This document shows, in pieces, positions 19,903 to 28,584 of a stretch of 64,000 nucleotides of DNA; positions within the stretch are counted from its first letter, which is position 1, and each line of letters opens with the position of its first letter. Made by a program: the position numbers and the translations under genes. The DNA is from Rhizobium sp. SEMIA4064. GTDB lineage: Bacteria; Pseudomonadota; Alphaproteobacteria; Rhizobiales; Rhizobiaceae. The notes beneath the pieces were generated by a model. That model had not been told where the DNA came from. It saw only the letters and a program-made list of their open reading frames with translations, and did no database searches. The stretch lies in NCBI RefSeq assembly GCF_003025035.1, contig NZ_PYJN01000016.1, positions 389,360 to 453,359 on the forward strand, in the 5' to 3' direction.

Positions 19903-20664
19903 TTAGGAAAAGCGAGGCAGTGCGGAGAGCAAACGATGCAGCGTGTCGATGGTCGAAAAATCGGCGATTCCGTCCACCCGCTCCTGACGGAAATGACGCT
20001 GGAAAGCCTCGACGTCTCCCTCCAGTTTCGTGGAGAATTCACCTGTAATTTCCGTTCCATAACCGTAGAGCGACAGCATGGATTGCAAAGCCTCGATCGG
20101 CTGACCGACATCGCCCCTTTGAAAGAACCGCCCGCCGGTGATCGGTGCCGGTTCGACCCAGTGTCCGACGCCCGCAGCGGCCAGTCGTGCCCATGGGAAT
20201 TTCTCGCCTGGATCGACCTTGCGAACAGGGGCGACATCGGAGTGTGCAAGCACACGCTCAGGTGAAACTGCCCAGCGTTGGCCGCAATCACGACACAGTT
20301 CGATGACCGCCTCGATCTGTGCATCGGGAAAATCCGGCAATCCGCCGGGATGGCCGGCATTGGCGATTTCGATGCCGATCGACTGCGAGTTGATGTCTGC
20401 CTCGTTGTGCCAGACGCTCTTGCCGGCATGCCAGGCACGACGTTCTTCCGGCACGAGCTGCATCACGCGCCCGTCCTCAAAGACGAAGTAATGGCTCGAC
20501 ACCTGGCTCTCGTCGCGACAGAGCCAATCAAGCGCGCCTTCGGCCGTGCCCATGCCAGTATAGTGCAGAAGGATCATGTCCGGCTTGCGCCCATCCCGCC
20601 GCTCGCCATGGTTCGGCGACGGCTGCACGATGGCGCCGGAAAAATCTGCCGCGAAGGAACTCAT
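19903..20664 (-). CDS. N-acetylmuramoyl-L-alanine amidase (AmiD-type) with PG-binding domain
   Basis: An Amidase_2 zinc domain fills residues 28-160, with likely metal ligands His34 (LLHYTG), His141 (LAHSDVAP) and Asp151 (KVDPG), and a C-terminal peptidoglycan-binding helical domain follows (about 183-245, GDVGQPIEALQSMLSLYGYG). It cleaves the amide between MurNAc and L-Ala, probably on muropeptides. No signal peptide is visible, so the active form may be cytoplasmic (AmpD-like recycling) or exported another way. It overlaps the DjlA-like gene by four bases and is co-transcribed with it. Confidence 0.9.
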   Translation of the reverse strand: MSSFAADFSGAIVQPSPNHGERRDGRKPDMILLHYTGMGTAEGALDWLCRDESQVSSHYFVFEDGRVMQLVPEERRAWHAGKSVWHNEADINSQSIGIEIANAGHPGGLPDFPDAQIEAVIELCRDCGQRWAVSPERVLAHSDVAPVRKVDPGEKFPWARLAAAGVGHWVEPAPITGGRFFQRGDVGQPIEALQSMLSLYGYGTEITGEFSTKLEGDVEAFQRHFRQERVDGIADFSTIDTLHRLLSALPRFS

Positions 20665-21368
20665 GCGGCGCGGCGTTCTTTCTCGATTTCGGCGTAGGCC
20701 GCGTTGAGCGCTGCCATGCGCTCATTGGCGATAAGATGGAATTCCTCCGGCACGCCGCGCGAAACGAGACGGTCGGGGTGATTCTCATAGACCAGGCCAT
20801 GATAGCGCCGGCGGATGGTCGTGAAATCATCCTGAGGCGAGACGCCGAGCACCTTGTAAGGATCACGGCCGGCGCTGACATGCCGAGCCATGATCTGCTC
20901 GAACCGCTGCTCGCTCATATGGAATATCTGCGCAATGTGCTGCAGGAAGGCCATTTCCTTCTCGTGGATCAGGCCGTCTGCCTTGGCGATATGGAAGAGA
21001 CCGTCAAGCACGTCTTCCAGCACCGGGCAATTCTTTGAACAAGTGACACAGAGCGACGACAGCTTCTCCGCATAGGCCTCGTAGCCGGCAACGTCCTGGC
21101 GTGCCAGATTATAAAGACGTGCAACGTTCTTTGCCTGATCCGGCGGAAATTCGAAGATCTCGCGGAAGGCATTGACCTCGTTCTCTGTCACGATGCCATC
21201 GGCCTTCGCCATCTTGGCGGAAAGCGCGATGATGGCGACGGAAAAGGCCACCTTGCGACGGGTCTCCGGATCGCCTTCGAAAAGCGTCCGGATGGCTTCG
21301 ACCACCGCCGACAGGGCATTGCCAGCGGTGCCACCAACAGCATTCAGCAATTTTTCCCAAAACGACAT
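20661..21368 (-). CDS. DjlA-like co-chaperone: TerB domain plus J domain
   Basis: This 235-residue protein has an N-terminal TerB-like helical domain (about 35-155, including KMAKADGIVTENEVNAFREIF and the mirrored IAKADGLIHEKEMAFLQ) and a C-terminal J domain (about 169-235) with the HPD tripeptide at 197-199 that stimulates DnaK. Two cysteines pairs (CVTC, CSKNC) sit between. No membrane helix is seen, unlike E. coli DjlA. The ATG is chosen because the longer frame lacks homology. The stop overlaps the amidase start. Confidence 0.85.
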   Translation of the reverse strand: MSFWEKLLNAVGGTAGNALSAVVEAIRTLFEGDPETRRKVAFSVAIIALSAKMAKADGIVTENEVNAFREIFEFPPDQAKNVARLYNLARQDVAGYEAYAEKLSSLCVTCSKNCPVLEDVLDGLFHIAKADGLIHEKEMAFLQHIAQIFHMSEQRFEQIMARHVSAGRDPYKVLGVSPQDDFTTIRRRYHGLVYENHPDRLVSRGVPEEFHLIANERMAALNAAYAEIEKERRAA

Positions 21369-21654
21369 GACGGTCTCAACTACCCCTTCTGAATAGGAAA
21401 CACGTTGATCAAATAATGGTTGCGATTGCAAGGAGTCCATTGGTCGCACAGCCGAAAACACTTTTCACATTTTGGTAATGATGGCGTGTTTGAAACCGCC
21501 ATTTGCGATGCCGCACAATCACGCCGCTCGCTGCCCGGATGAAAAGACAAGCGCGCATTTCTTAAATTCTTTACTTTACAGCCATGCCCGCCTGTCGCAT
21601 CCATTCCGACGGCAATCACCGAAATGAAGCAGCCCTGCTGCAAGGAGGATCCCC

Positions 21655-22866
21655 ATGGCCAAACAGAAAGTCGCAATGCTCACCGCCGGCGGATTGGCGC
21701 CCTGTCTCTCTTCTGCTGTCGGCGGCCTGATCCAGCGCTACAGCGACGTGGCGCCCGATCTCGACATTATAGCCTATCGTTCCGGCTATCAGGGCGTTCT
21801 ATTGGCCGACCGCATCGAGGTGACCCCCAACATGCGTGAGCGCGCGCACCTATTGCACCGCTACGGCGGCTCACCGATCGGCAACAGCCGCGTCAAACTC
21901 ACCAACGCCGCCGACTGCGTCAAGCGCGGCCTCGTCAAGGAAGGTGAAAATCCGCTGCGCGTCGCCGCCGAGCGCCTCGCCTCGGACGGCGTCACCATTC
22001 TCCACACGATCGGCGGCGACGACACCAACACGACAGCGGCCGATCTTGCCGCCTATCTCGGCGCCAACGGCTACAACCTGACCGTGGTCGGCCTGCCGAA
22101 GACCGTCGACAATGACGTCGTGCCGATCCGCCAGTCTCTCGGCGCCTGGACGGCCGCCGAAGTCGGCGCACATTTCTTCGACAATGTCAGTAACGAACAG
22201 ACCGCCGCTCCGCGCACCCTCGTCATCCATGAAGTCATGGGCAGAAGCTGCGGCTGGCTGACGGCTGCGACGGCCCGCGCCTATATTCAGAAGACCAGTG
22301 CCAATGAATATGTCGACGGCTTCATGATGAATGCCGCCATGAAGAGCATCGACGGCCTCTATCTGCCGGAAATGGCGTTCGACATTGAAGCGGAAGCTGA
22401 CCGCCTGAAGGCCATCATGGACAAGACCGGCCAGGTGACGCTGTTCGTTTCGGAAGGTGCTGCTCTCGAGGCCATCGTCGCCGAGCGCGAAGCTGCCGGC
22501 GAAACCATCAAGCGCGATGCCTTCGGTCATGTGAAGATCGACACTATCAATGTCGGCAACTGGTTCCAGAAGCAATTCGCGACCCTCCTCGGCGCTGAAC
22601 GCTCGCTGGTGCAGAAGTCGGGCTACTTTGCCCGTTCGGCCGCCGCCAACGGCGATGACCTGCGCCTCATCCAAGGCATGGTCGATCTCGCGGTCGAAAG
22701 CGCCTTGAATAAGGTCTCCGGTGTCACCGGTCACGACGAAGGCCAGGGCGGCAAGCTGCGCACCATCGAATTCCCGCGCATCAAGGGCGGCAAGCCCTTC
22801 GATATGTCGTTGCCGTGGTTCGCCGAGGTCATGGATCACATCGGGCAAAAATACACGCAATCCTAA
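21655..22866 (+). CDS. pfp: Pyrophosphate--fructose-6-phosphate 1-phosphotransferase
   Basis: The 403-residue enzyme belongs to the PFK family. The glycine-rich site reads GGDDTNT (120-126), with Asp where ATP-using enzymes have Gly, and the catalytic segment reads PKTVDND (148-154), with Lys in place of the ATP-type Gly. Both mark pyrophosphate dependence, so the reaction is reversible between glycolysis and gluconeogenesis. A strong AAGGAGG site precedes the ATG. Rhizobia mostly use the Entner-Doudoroff route, so the reverse or pentose-linked role is plausible. Divergent from the djlA-like gene. Confidence 0.93.
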   Translation: MAKQKVAMLTAGGLAPCLSSAVGGLIQRYSDVAPDLDIIAYRSGYQGVLLADRIEVTPNMRERAHLLHRYGGSPIGNSRVKLTNAADCVKRGLVKEGENPLRVAAERLASDGVTILHTIGGDDTNTTAADLAAYLGANGYNLTVVGLPKTVDNDVVPIRQSLGAWTAAEVGAHFFDNVSNEQTAAPRTLVIHEVMGRSCGWLTAATARAYIQKTSANEYVDGFMMNAAMKSIDGLYLPEMAFDIEAEADRLKAIMDKTGQVTLFVSEGAALEAIVAEREAAGETIKRDAFGHVKIDTINVGNWFQKQFATLLGAERSLVQKSGYFARSAAANGDDLRLIQGMVDLAVESALNKVSGVTGHDEGQGGKLRTIEFPRIKGGKPFDMSLPWFAEVMDHIGQKYTQS

Positions 22867-22925
22867 TTGACGGATTGCAAATCCAATGTCTTTGCTGGCG
22901 GCGAATAGGAATAGAGGAGGATTCC

Positions 22926-23561
22926 ATGTCCATCGAAACCTGGCTCGCTTTCGCCGCCGCATCCTGCATCATGCTGGCAATCCCCGGTCCGACCATTCTC
23001 CTTGTGATCTCATATGCACTTGGACATGGTCGTAAGACGGCGCTGGCGACGGTAACCGGCGTAACGCTTGGCGATTTCACGGCGATGACTGCCTCGCTCG
23101 CCGGTCTCGGCGCTCTTCTCGCCGCCTCGGCGACTCTATTCACGATTCTGAAGCTGATCGGCGCAGCCTACCTGATGTTTCTGGGAATCAAACTCTGGCG
23201 CGCTCCGATCGTGACCGGTCCGATGGGCGATAATGACAATCTTCCCGAGGAAAAACCGCTGAAGATTTTGCTGCACGCTTACGTTGTTACCGCCTTGAAC
23301 CCGAAAAGCATCGTCTTCTTCATTGCCTTTGTGCCGCAGTTTCTCGACCTGTCGAAGCCCTTCCTTCAGCAAACCCTTATTCTGGAGGCGACTTTCCTCA
23401 CTCTGGCGGCGCTGAACTCACTGCTCTACGTTTTCATTGCCGACATGGCGCGCGGCTTTATCCGCAAGGCAAGCGTGCAACGCGCTGTCAACCGGACGGG
23501 CGGAACCCTGTTGATAGCCGCCGGCGCCGTGACCGCCGGGTATCGCCGAATGGCCGCTTGA
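22926..23561 (+). CDS. LysE/RhtB-family amino-acid exporter
   Basis: This 211-residue, six-helix protein shows the LysE/RhtB signature near the N-terminus (MLAIPGPTILLVISYALGHGRKTALATVTGVTLGD... in part) and the ALNPKSIVFFIAFVPQFL motif of helix 4. Members export amino acids such as homoserine, threonine or leucine; the substrate is not predictable. The ATG at 22926 has an AGGAGG site five bases upstream, which decides the start over a longer frame overlapping pfp. It lies 59 bases after pfp and may be co-transcribed. Confidence 0.88.
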   Translation: MSIETWLAFAAASCIMLAIPGPTILLVISYALGHGRKTALATVTGVTLGDFTAMTASLAGLGALLAASATLFTILKLIGAAYLMFLGIKLWRAPIVTGPMGDNDNLPEEKPLKILLHAYVVTALNPKSIVFFIAFVPQFLDLSKPFLQQTLILEATFLTLAALNSLLYVFIADMARGFIRKASVQRAVNRTGGTLLIAAGAVTAGYRRMAA

Positions 23562-23675
23562 TGCTGTCCAGGGTTGCGGGGCGATCACGGATAGGTTAAT
23601 GGGGGATTCATAAATTTATCAACCCTGTGGCTGATTTGCGCCGCAGGGCGGTTTGGTTTTTTCGAAAGTGACAGA

Positions 23676-24833
23676 ATGGTAGCGATCGGATTTCCCAGCC
23701 TAAAGCGCAGCGTTGCCTTTTCGGCAATGATGTGCGGCGTCCTTGCAGGGTGCGCAAGCACTCAGCAACAAACGTCCCAGGCAGAACTCCCGTCGGCACA
23801 AACCAACGTGCCGCATCCGAATACAAACCCGGCTACGGTCGGTGTTGCGTCGTCCGCAGGCGGCGTAGCTGTGGCTTCCACCACACCGGCAACAGGCCAG
23901 CAGGCTCAGCCGCAGCAGCAGGCAGTACTGATGAAATCGGACCGGGTTGTCGCCGGTTCGGTCGATCAGAATCAGATCCAGGCAGCCCAGAACCGTATGG
24001 GCGCTCCGGTGGCGACTGCGCCGAACGCGGCGAACCAGGGTACGGTCGCCATTGCGGCCGTGACCGGTGCGCCCGCGCCGAACACAACTGCGGCCGCCGC
24101 CTACGCAGCCTCCGACGAACCCGTGGTCCCCGCTGTCGTCGCCATCCCGATCCCGAACCCGGCCCGTCCGGGCGATACCGCGCTACTGCCGGTGTCAGGC
24201 TCCGTGGCCCAGGGTCAAGCGATCATTCCGATGACATCGGACGTGGCGGCCATTCAGTCCGTCGTTCCGACACCTCGTCCCGGCGAAGACGCGCCGATCA
24301 TGGCGCCGGCCGAAGTCGCTTATGCTGCGCCCATGCCGATCGCCGGTATGACTTATGCGGACAACCGCATGCATTACGATTTCAACTTCGATTCCAGCGG
24401 CCCGACGGTCGTTTCGGCGGTGCTGACGCCTCAGAATTACGATTCCGATGTGCCGGCAGCCGAGAAGAGCTACGTTTCGAAGCTCATCGAGAAATATGCC
24501 AAGCTTTACCAAATTCCGGAATCTCTGATCCATCGCGTCGTTCATCGCGAAAGCCGTTACAATCCGAAGGCCTATAACCGGGCCGGTTATTTCGGGCTGA
24601 TGCAGATCAGATATAACACGGCCAAGTCGATGGGTTACGACGGCCCGCCGACAGGCCTGCTCGATGCCGAGACCAACATCAAATATGCCGCAAAATATCT
24701 GCGCGGCGCCTGGATGGTGGCTGACAACAAGGCCGAGAACAAAGAAGTCAACGCCGTTCAGCTCTATGCGCGCGGCTATTATTATGATGCCAAGCGCAAG
24801 GGCCTGTCGGACGTCGCCCAAGGCAATTACTGA
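23676..24833 (+). CDS. Lipoprotein lytic transglycosylase, SLT domain
   Basis: The 385-residue precursor has a lipoprotein signal with lipobox LAGC (Cys26), then about 190 residues rich in Ala, Pro, Gln and Thr that probably span the periplasm, and a C-terminal SLT domain. The motif HRESRYNPKAYNRAGYFGLMQI carries the likely catalytic Glu292. It should cut glycan strands while anchored to the membrane. The AYNAGxG-type motif is replaced by LYARGYYYDAKRKGL. It is convergent with the next gene, with only ten bases between stops, overlapping a small ACTGAT/ATCAGT hairpin. Confidence 0.88.
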   Translation: MVAIGFPSLKRSVAFSAMMCGVLAGCASTQQQTSQAELPSAQTNVPHPNTNPATVGVASSAGGVAVASTTPATGQQAQPQQQAVLMKSDRVVAGSVDQNQIQAAQNRMGAPVATAPNAANQGTVAIAAVTGAPAPNTTAAAAYAASDEPVVPAVVAIPIPNPARPGDTALLPVSGSVAQGQAIIPMTSDVAAIQSVVPTPRPGEDAPIMAPAEVAYAAPMPIAGMTYADNRMHYDFNFDSSGPTVVSAVLTPQNYDSDVPAAEKSYVSKLIEKYAKLYQIPESLIHRVVHRESRYNPKAYNRAGYFGLMQIRYNTAKSMGYDGPPTGLLDAETNIKYAAKYLRGAWMVADNKAENKEVNAVQLYARGYYYDAKRKGLSDVAQGNY

Positions 24834-24843
24834 TTATCCCAGA

Positions 24844-26256
24844 TCAGTCCGCTAGCGCCGGTTGGGCCATCTCCTGACCGGTGCTGGTTATGTCCAGAAT
24901 CTTCTTCAGCAGAATTTGCGGCTTGTAGTCCAGCCAACCTGGCGTCAGCCCCATGCGCACCAGCACGACATTGGCTGAGGGCACGATGGCAACGCTCTGG
25001 CCGTCGTGTCCAAGCATCCAGAATGTATCCGCCGGCAGGCCGAACTGCGCATTCGAGCCACCCGGACCGGCAAGCCAGGCTTGAACCTGCGTATAGATGC
25101 CTTCCGATGACTTCGTCGGGGTGCGCATTGCGCCGACAAAACCTTCCGGCAGCAGGCGCTGGCCCTTCCAGACACCATCCTGTAGCAGGAATTGCCCGAA
25201 GCGCGCCCAGTCGCGCGCCGTCGCATAAAGATAAGAGCTGCCGACAAAAGTGCCACGCTCATCGGCTTCCAATACGGCGCTGGACATGCCGAGCGGCCCG
25301 AACAGCGCTTCACGCGGATAGGAGATCGCGGTGGTCTCATTCGGAAGCTTGTTCATCCAAAGCCTTGAGAGCAGCGTCGCCGTGCCGCTGGAATAGTTGA
25401 ATCTTTCGCCGACTGGAGCCTCTTGAGGTGCGTTGGCGGCAACCCTCGTCGAGTCAGGCTCGAGGTAGAGCATGCGCGTCACGTCGGAGACGGCACCATA
25501 TCCTTCGTTGAAGGCCAGGCCGCTCTCCATGCCGAGGAGATCGCTGAGCTTGATGTTCTTGCGCGCATCATTGCTCCATTGCGGGAAAAGGTTCTGATCG
25601 TCGAAGGACATGCGGCCTGAAAGCATCAGACGGCCGATGATGGCCGCATTGACCGTTTTGGTCATCGACCAGCCGACCAATGGCGTGCCCTTGTCGAACC
25701 CGTCGCCATAGGCCTCCGCAACGATACGACCGTTCTTGACGACGACGATGGCGCGCATGGCGGGACCGGCAAAATCCTGATTGGCAAGGAGCTTCGAAAG
25801 CGCGAGCCCGGCTTCATCCTGGCCCTGCGCGACCTTATCGCCATCAGGCCAAAGAGAATCGTTTTTGGGCGCCCTCACCTTATTGAGGAATACCGCGCTG
25901 CGCGCCGCCGGCAGATCACCGTCCGGCACGGTCGTACAACCGAGCGCGCCACGGTAGAGCGCATAGTTTGGCGCAAACATGCCCAGGAAGCGGGCGGTGA
26001 CCACGCCTTCCTCACGATTGACCGAAACCTGGACAAGCTTCAGCGCCGGATTACCGGGCGCCTGCACGTCATCCGTCATTATGCGTTCTGGATCGCGCTT
26101 GGCGATAAAGGTATTCGAGCAGACGATCTTGGCCGCGTAACCGTCGCCGACTCTAAGCAATTCCGGCGGCCAGACCCAAAGCCAAGCGGCACTGCCCGCG
26201 ACAATGATCAGCAGCAAAAGAACAAGAGCCCCGATCACGCTCGATATCAAACGCAT
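24844..26256 (-). CDS. Serine hydrolase of the beta-lactamase/esterase fold, membrane-anchored
   Basis: The 470-residue protein begins with a membrane helix (about 3-29) that anchors a periplasmic domain. The catalytic SxxK motif is WSMTK (Ser197, Lys200), the second motif is YSSG (YxS/N type), and the third is probably GHDGQ. This pattern fits class C-like serine hydrolases such as the 6-aminohexanoate-dimer hydrolase and EstB groups rather than a true beta-lactamase. Substrate unknown. The start is chosen at the ATG that directly precedes the anchor. Confidence 0.8.
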   Translation of the reverse strand: MRLISSVIGALVLLLLIIVAGSAAWLWVWPPELLRVGDGYAAKIVCSNTFIAKRDPERIMTDDVQAPGNPALKLVQVSVNREEGVVTARFLGMFAPNYALYRGALGCTTVPDGDLPAARSAVFLNKVRAPKNDSLWPDGDKVAQGQDEAGLALSKLLANQDFAGPAMRAIVVVKNGRIVAEAYGDGFDKGTPLVGWSMTKTVNAAIIGRLMLSGRMSFDDQNLFPQWSNDARKNIKLSDLLGMESGLAFNEGYGAVSDVTRMLYLEPDSTRVAANAPQEAPVGERFNYSSGTATLLSRLWMNKLPNETTAISYPREALFGPLGMSSAVLEADERGTFVGSSYLYATARDWARFGQFLLQDGVWKGQRLLPEGFVGAMRTPTKSSEGIYTQVQAWLAGPGGSNAQFGLPADTFWMLGHDGQSVAIVPSANVVLVRMGLTPGWLDYKPQILLKKILDITSTGQEMAQPALAD

Positions 26257-26379
26257 GTCACACACCCTCCGAAGGTTTGCGGAGACAATCAGGAAATGCA
26301 GCAATATGAAAGACCTATCGTCATCATAGCTTTGCAAATATCAGCGTGACGGTTCTATGGCCTGATCTGCCAACAGCCC

Positions 26380-26440
26380 ACGTCATCAGACTGTAGCATT
26401 GCCGGGTTACACGCGCTGAACCTGACAAATCGGTGACAAG
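26380..26440. promoter_or_regulatory. Pho-box-like repeats upstream of btaAB
   Basis: Two partial matches to the PhoB box (CTGTCAT-N4-CTGTCAT) lie before btaA. One reads forward at 26380-26397 (ACGTCAT-N4-CTGTAGC), at promoter distance from the ATG. The other lies on the opposite strand at 26422-26440, with two TGTCA cores exactly 11 bases apart. Betaine lipid genes in Sinorhizobium are induced by phosphate starvation through PhoB. Neither match is perfect, so this is tentative. Confidence 0.35.
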
Positions 26441-26446
26441 ACTCAG

Positions 26447-27694
26447 ATGACGGAATTTGCCCCGGAGGCCGGTCTCCACAAGAATCGGAAACTCAAAGAC
26501 GCTCTGCTGCAACACAAGGCTCTGTCGAAAGCCGGCTTTTCCGAGCGTCTGTTCGGCATGCTGTTTTCCGGCCTCGTCTATCCGCAGATCTGGGAAGATC
26601 CGGATATCGACATGGAGGCGATGGAGCTTCAGCCGCACCACCGCATCGTCACCATCGGCTCGGGCGGCTGCAACATGCTCGCCTATCTTTCGCAGAACCC
26701 GGCTTCCATCGATGTCGTCGACCTCAATCGTCACCACATCGCGCTGAACAAGCTCAAGCTCGCCGCCTTCCGGCTGCTGCCAGGCCATACCGATCTGGTG
26801 CGCTTCTTCGGCACGCCCAACGTCGGCGCCAACAGCCAGGCATACGACCAGTTCATCGCGCCGCGCCTGGATCCGGCGACCGCCGCTTACTGGGATGGCC
26901 GCGACATGTATGGTCGCCGCCGCGTGACCGTCTTCAATCGCAACATCTACAAGACCGGCCTGCTCGGCCGCTTCATTGGCGCCGCCCATGTGCTGGCCCG
27001 CCTGCACGGCGTCCGCCTCGCCAAGATGACGGAAGCACGCACGGTTCGCGAACAGCGGCAGTTTTTCGACGACGAGATTGCGCCGATCTTCGACAAGCCG
27101 ATGGTGCGCTGGCTGCTCGGCCGCAAGAGCTCGCTTTTCGGCCTCGGCATTCCGCCGCAGCAATATGATGAGCTTGCAAGCCTCGCCGGTGACGATTCCA
27201 TATCGGGCGTCCTGAAGCATCGCCTGGAAAAGCTGGCATGCCACTTCCCGATGCGCGAGAACTATTTCGCCTGGCAGGCCTTCGCGCGGCGTTATGCTGG
27301 CCCGCATCAGGGTCCGCTGCCAACCTATCTGCGCCCCGAGCACTACGCCGCCATTCGCGCCAATGCCGACCGCGTCGACGTGCATCATGCCAACTTCACC
27401 GAACTTCTGGCCTCCAAGCCCGCCGCTTCGCGTGACCGCTATATCCTGCTCGATGCGCAGGATTGGATGACCGACGAACAGCTCAACGACCTCTGGGCGG
27501 AAATCACCCGCACGGCTCGCGAAGGCGCTCGCGTTATTTTCCGCACCGCTGCAGAAAAGAGCATCATCGAAGGCCGCCTCTCCCCCGCCATTCGCGAGCA
27601 GTGGGTCTACTTTGAAGAGCGCTCGCACGAGCTTAACGTCCGTGACCGCTCGGCGATCTACGGCGGCTTCCACATCTACGGGAAAAAAGCGTGA
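26447..27694 (+). CDS. btaA: S-adenosylmethionine:diacylglycerol 3-amino-3-carboxypropyltransferase
   Basis: BtaA moves the 3-amino-3-carboxypropyl group of SAM to diacylglycerol, giving diacylglyceryl-homoserine, the first step of betaine lipid (DGTS) synthesis at the membrane. The 415-residue sequence is of the DUF3419/BtaA family, with LVYPQIWEDPDIDMEAM (about 44-60), the nucleotide-binding-like RIVTIGSGGCNMLAYL (66-81) and the C-terminal DAQDWMTDEQLNDLW stretch. Its stop overlaps btaB by four bases. DGTS replaces phospholipids when phosphate is scarce. No clear Shine-Dalgarno is seen. Confidence 0.93.
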   Translation: MTEFAPEAGLHKNRKLKDALLQHKALSKAGFSERLFGMLFSGLVYPQIWEDPDIDMEAMELQPHHRIVTIGSGGCNMLAYLSQNPASIDVVDLNRHHIALNKLKLAAFRLLPGHTDLVRFFGTPNVGANSQAYDQFIAPRLDPATAAYWDGRDMYGRRRVTVFNRNIYKTGLLGRFIGAAHVLARLHGVRLAKMTEARTVREQRQFFDDEIAPIFDKPMVRWLLGRKSSLFGLGIPPQQYDELASLAGDDSISGVLKHRLEKLACHFPMRENYFAWQAFARRYAGPHQGPLPTYLRPEHYAAIRANADRVDVHHANFTELLASKPAASRDRYILLDAQDWMTDEQLNDLWAEITRTAREGARVIFRTAAEKSIIEGRLSPAIREQWVYFEERSHELNVRDRSAIYGGFHIYGKKA

Positions 27695-28365
27695 GCCAGG
27701 CGGATACAGGTCTCCAGACAAGCTCGAAGAACCATGCCGGACTGATGGACGGCATGTACCGCTACCAGCGGCACATCTACGACCTGACCCGCAAATATTA
27801 TCTCTTCGGCCGCGACCGCACCATCATGCACCTCAACGTGCCTTTTGGCGGCTCGCTTCTCGAAGTCGGCTGTGGCACTGGCCGCAACATGTTGCTGGCC
27901 CATCGCCGCTTTCCGTCGGCCAAGCTCTATGGCCTCGACATCTCCCAGGAGATGCTGATCTCGGCTCGCAATAATTTTCGGGGCTTGAAACAGGTGCCGG
28001 ACTTCCGCGTCGCCGATGCCACCGCCTTCTCGGCTGCGGATTTCGGTGCCGACGGTTTCGACCGCGTGATGATTTCCTACGCGCTGTCGATGATCCCGGA
28101 CTGGAAGAGCGCGATCGATGCCTCGCTGGATGCGGTCATTCCCGGCGGCGAACTGCACATCGTCGATTTTGGCCAGCAAGAGCGCCTGCCAGGTTGGTTC
28201 CGCACCATGCTGAAGGGCTGGCTGAAAAAGTTCCACGTCACGCCGCGAGCCGACCTCCGCACAGCGATGGAAGAGCGGGTTCAGGCGCGTGGCGCGAAGC
28301 TGGTATTCGAAGAAATCGGGCGGGGTTACGCCTGGAGAGCCGTCGTTATTAAGCCGGCCGCCTAG
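27691..28365 (+). CDS. btaB: Diacylglyceryl-homoserine N-methyltransferase
   Basis: BtaB trimethylates diacylglyceryl-homoserine with SAM to give DGTS. The 224-residue protein is a class I methyltransferase with motif I LLEVGCGTGRNMLL (about 53-66), GLDISQEML (motif II), and PGGELHIVDFG as post-motif III. It begins with GTG inside the end of btaA (four-base overlap), which makes coupled translation likely and supports the pair assignment. Confidence 0.92.
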   Translation: MSQADTGLQTSSKNHAGLMDGMYRYQRHIYDLTRKYYLFGRDRTIMHLNVPFGGSLLEVGCGTGRNMLLAHRRFPSAKLYGLDISQEMLISARNNFRGLKQVPDFRVADATAFSAADFGADGFDRVMISYALSMIPDWKSAIDASLDAVIPGGELHIVDFGQQERLPGWFRTMLKGWLKKFHVTPRADLRTAMEERVQARGAKLVFEEIGRGYAWRAVVIKPAA

Positions 28366-28584
28366 CCAAAAGAGCGGAATTCGACATGAAATCCGTTCAT
28401 ACGGCATTCCAAGTATAAGAATTTACTTGAAGATAACGCATTTTTTACGTTGATATGGTTAAAAAGTGGCAAGGCCGGCTGACAACAGCTTGGTCCTTTG
28501 CCTCTTTTGGGATTTTTGGGGACCACATATCACGGAAGCCAAGTCTTGGGGCAGCAAGATTACTCGCGCCATAACAGGATATCC

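Noticed and set aside
26324..27721. 465-codon minus-strand frame opposite btaA
   Set aside because: Antisense shadow of btaA; no family resemblance.
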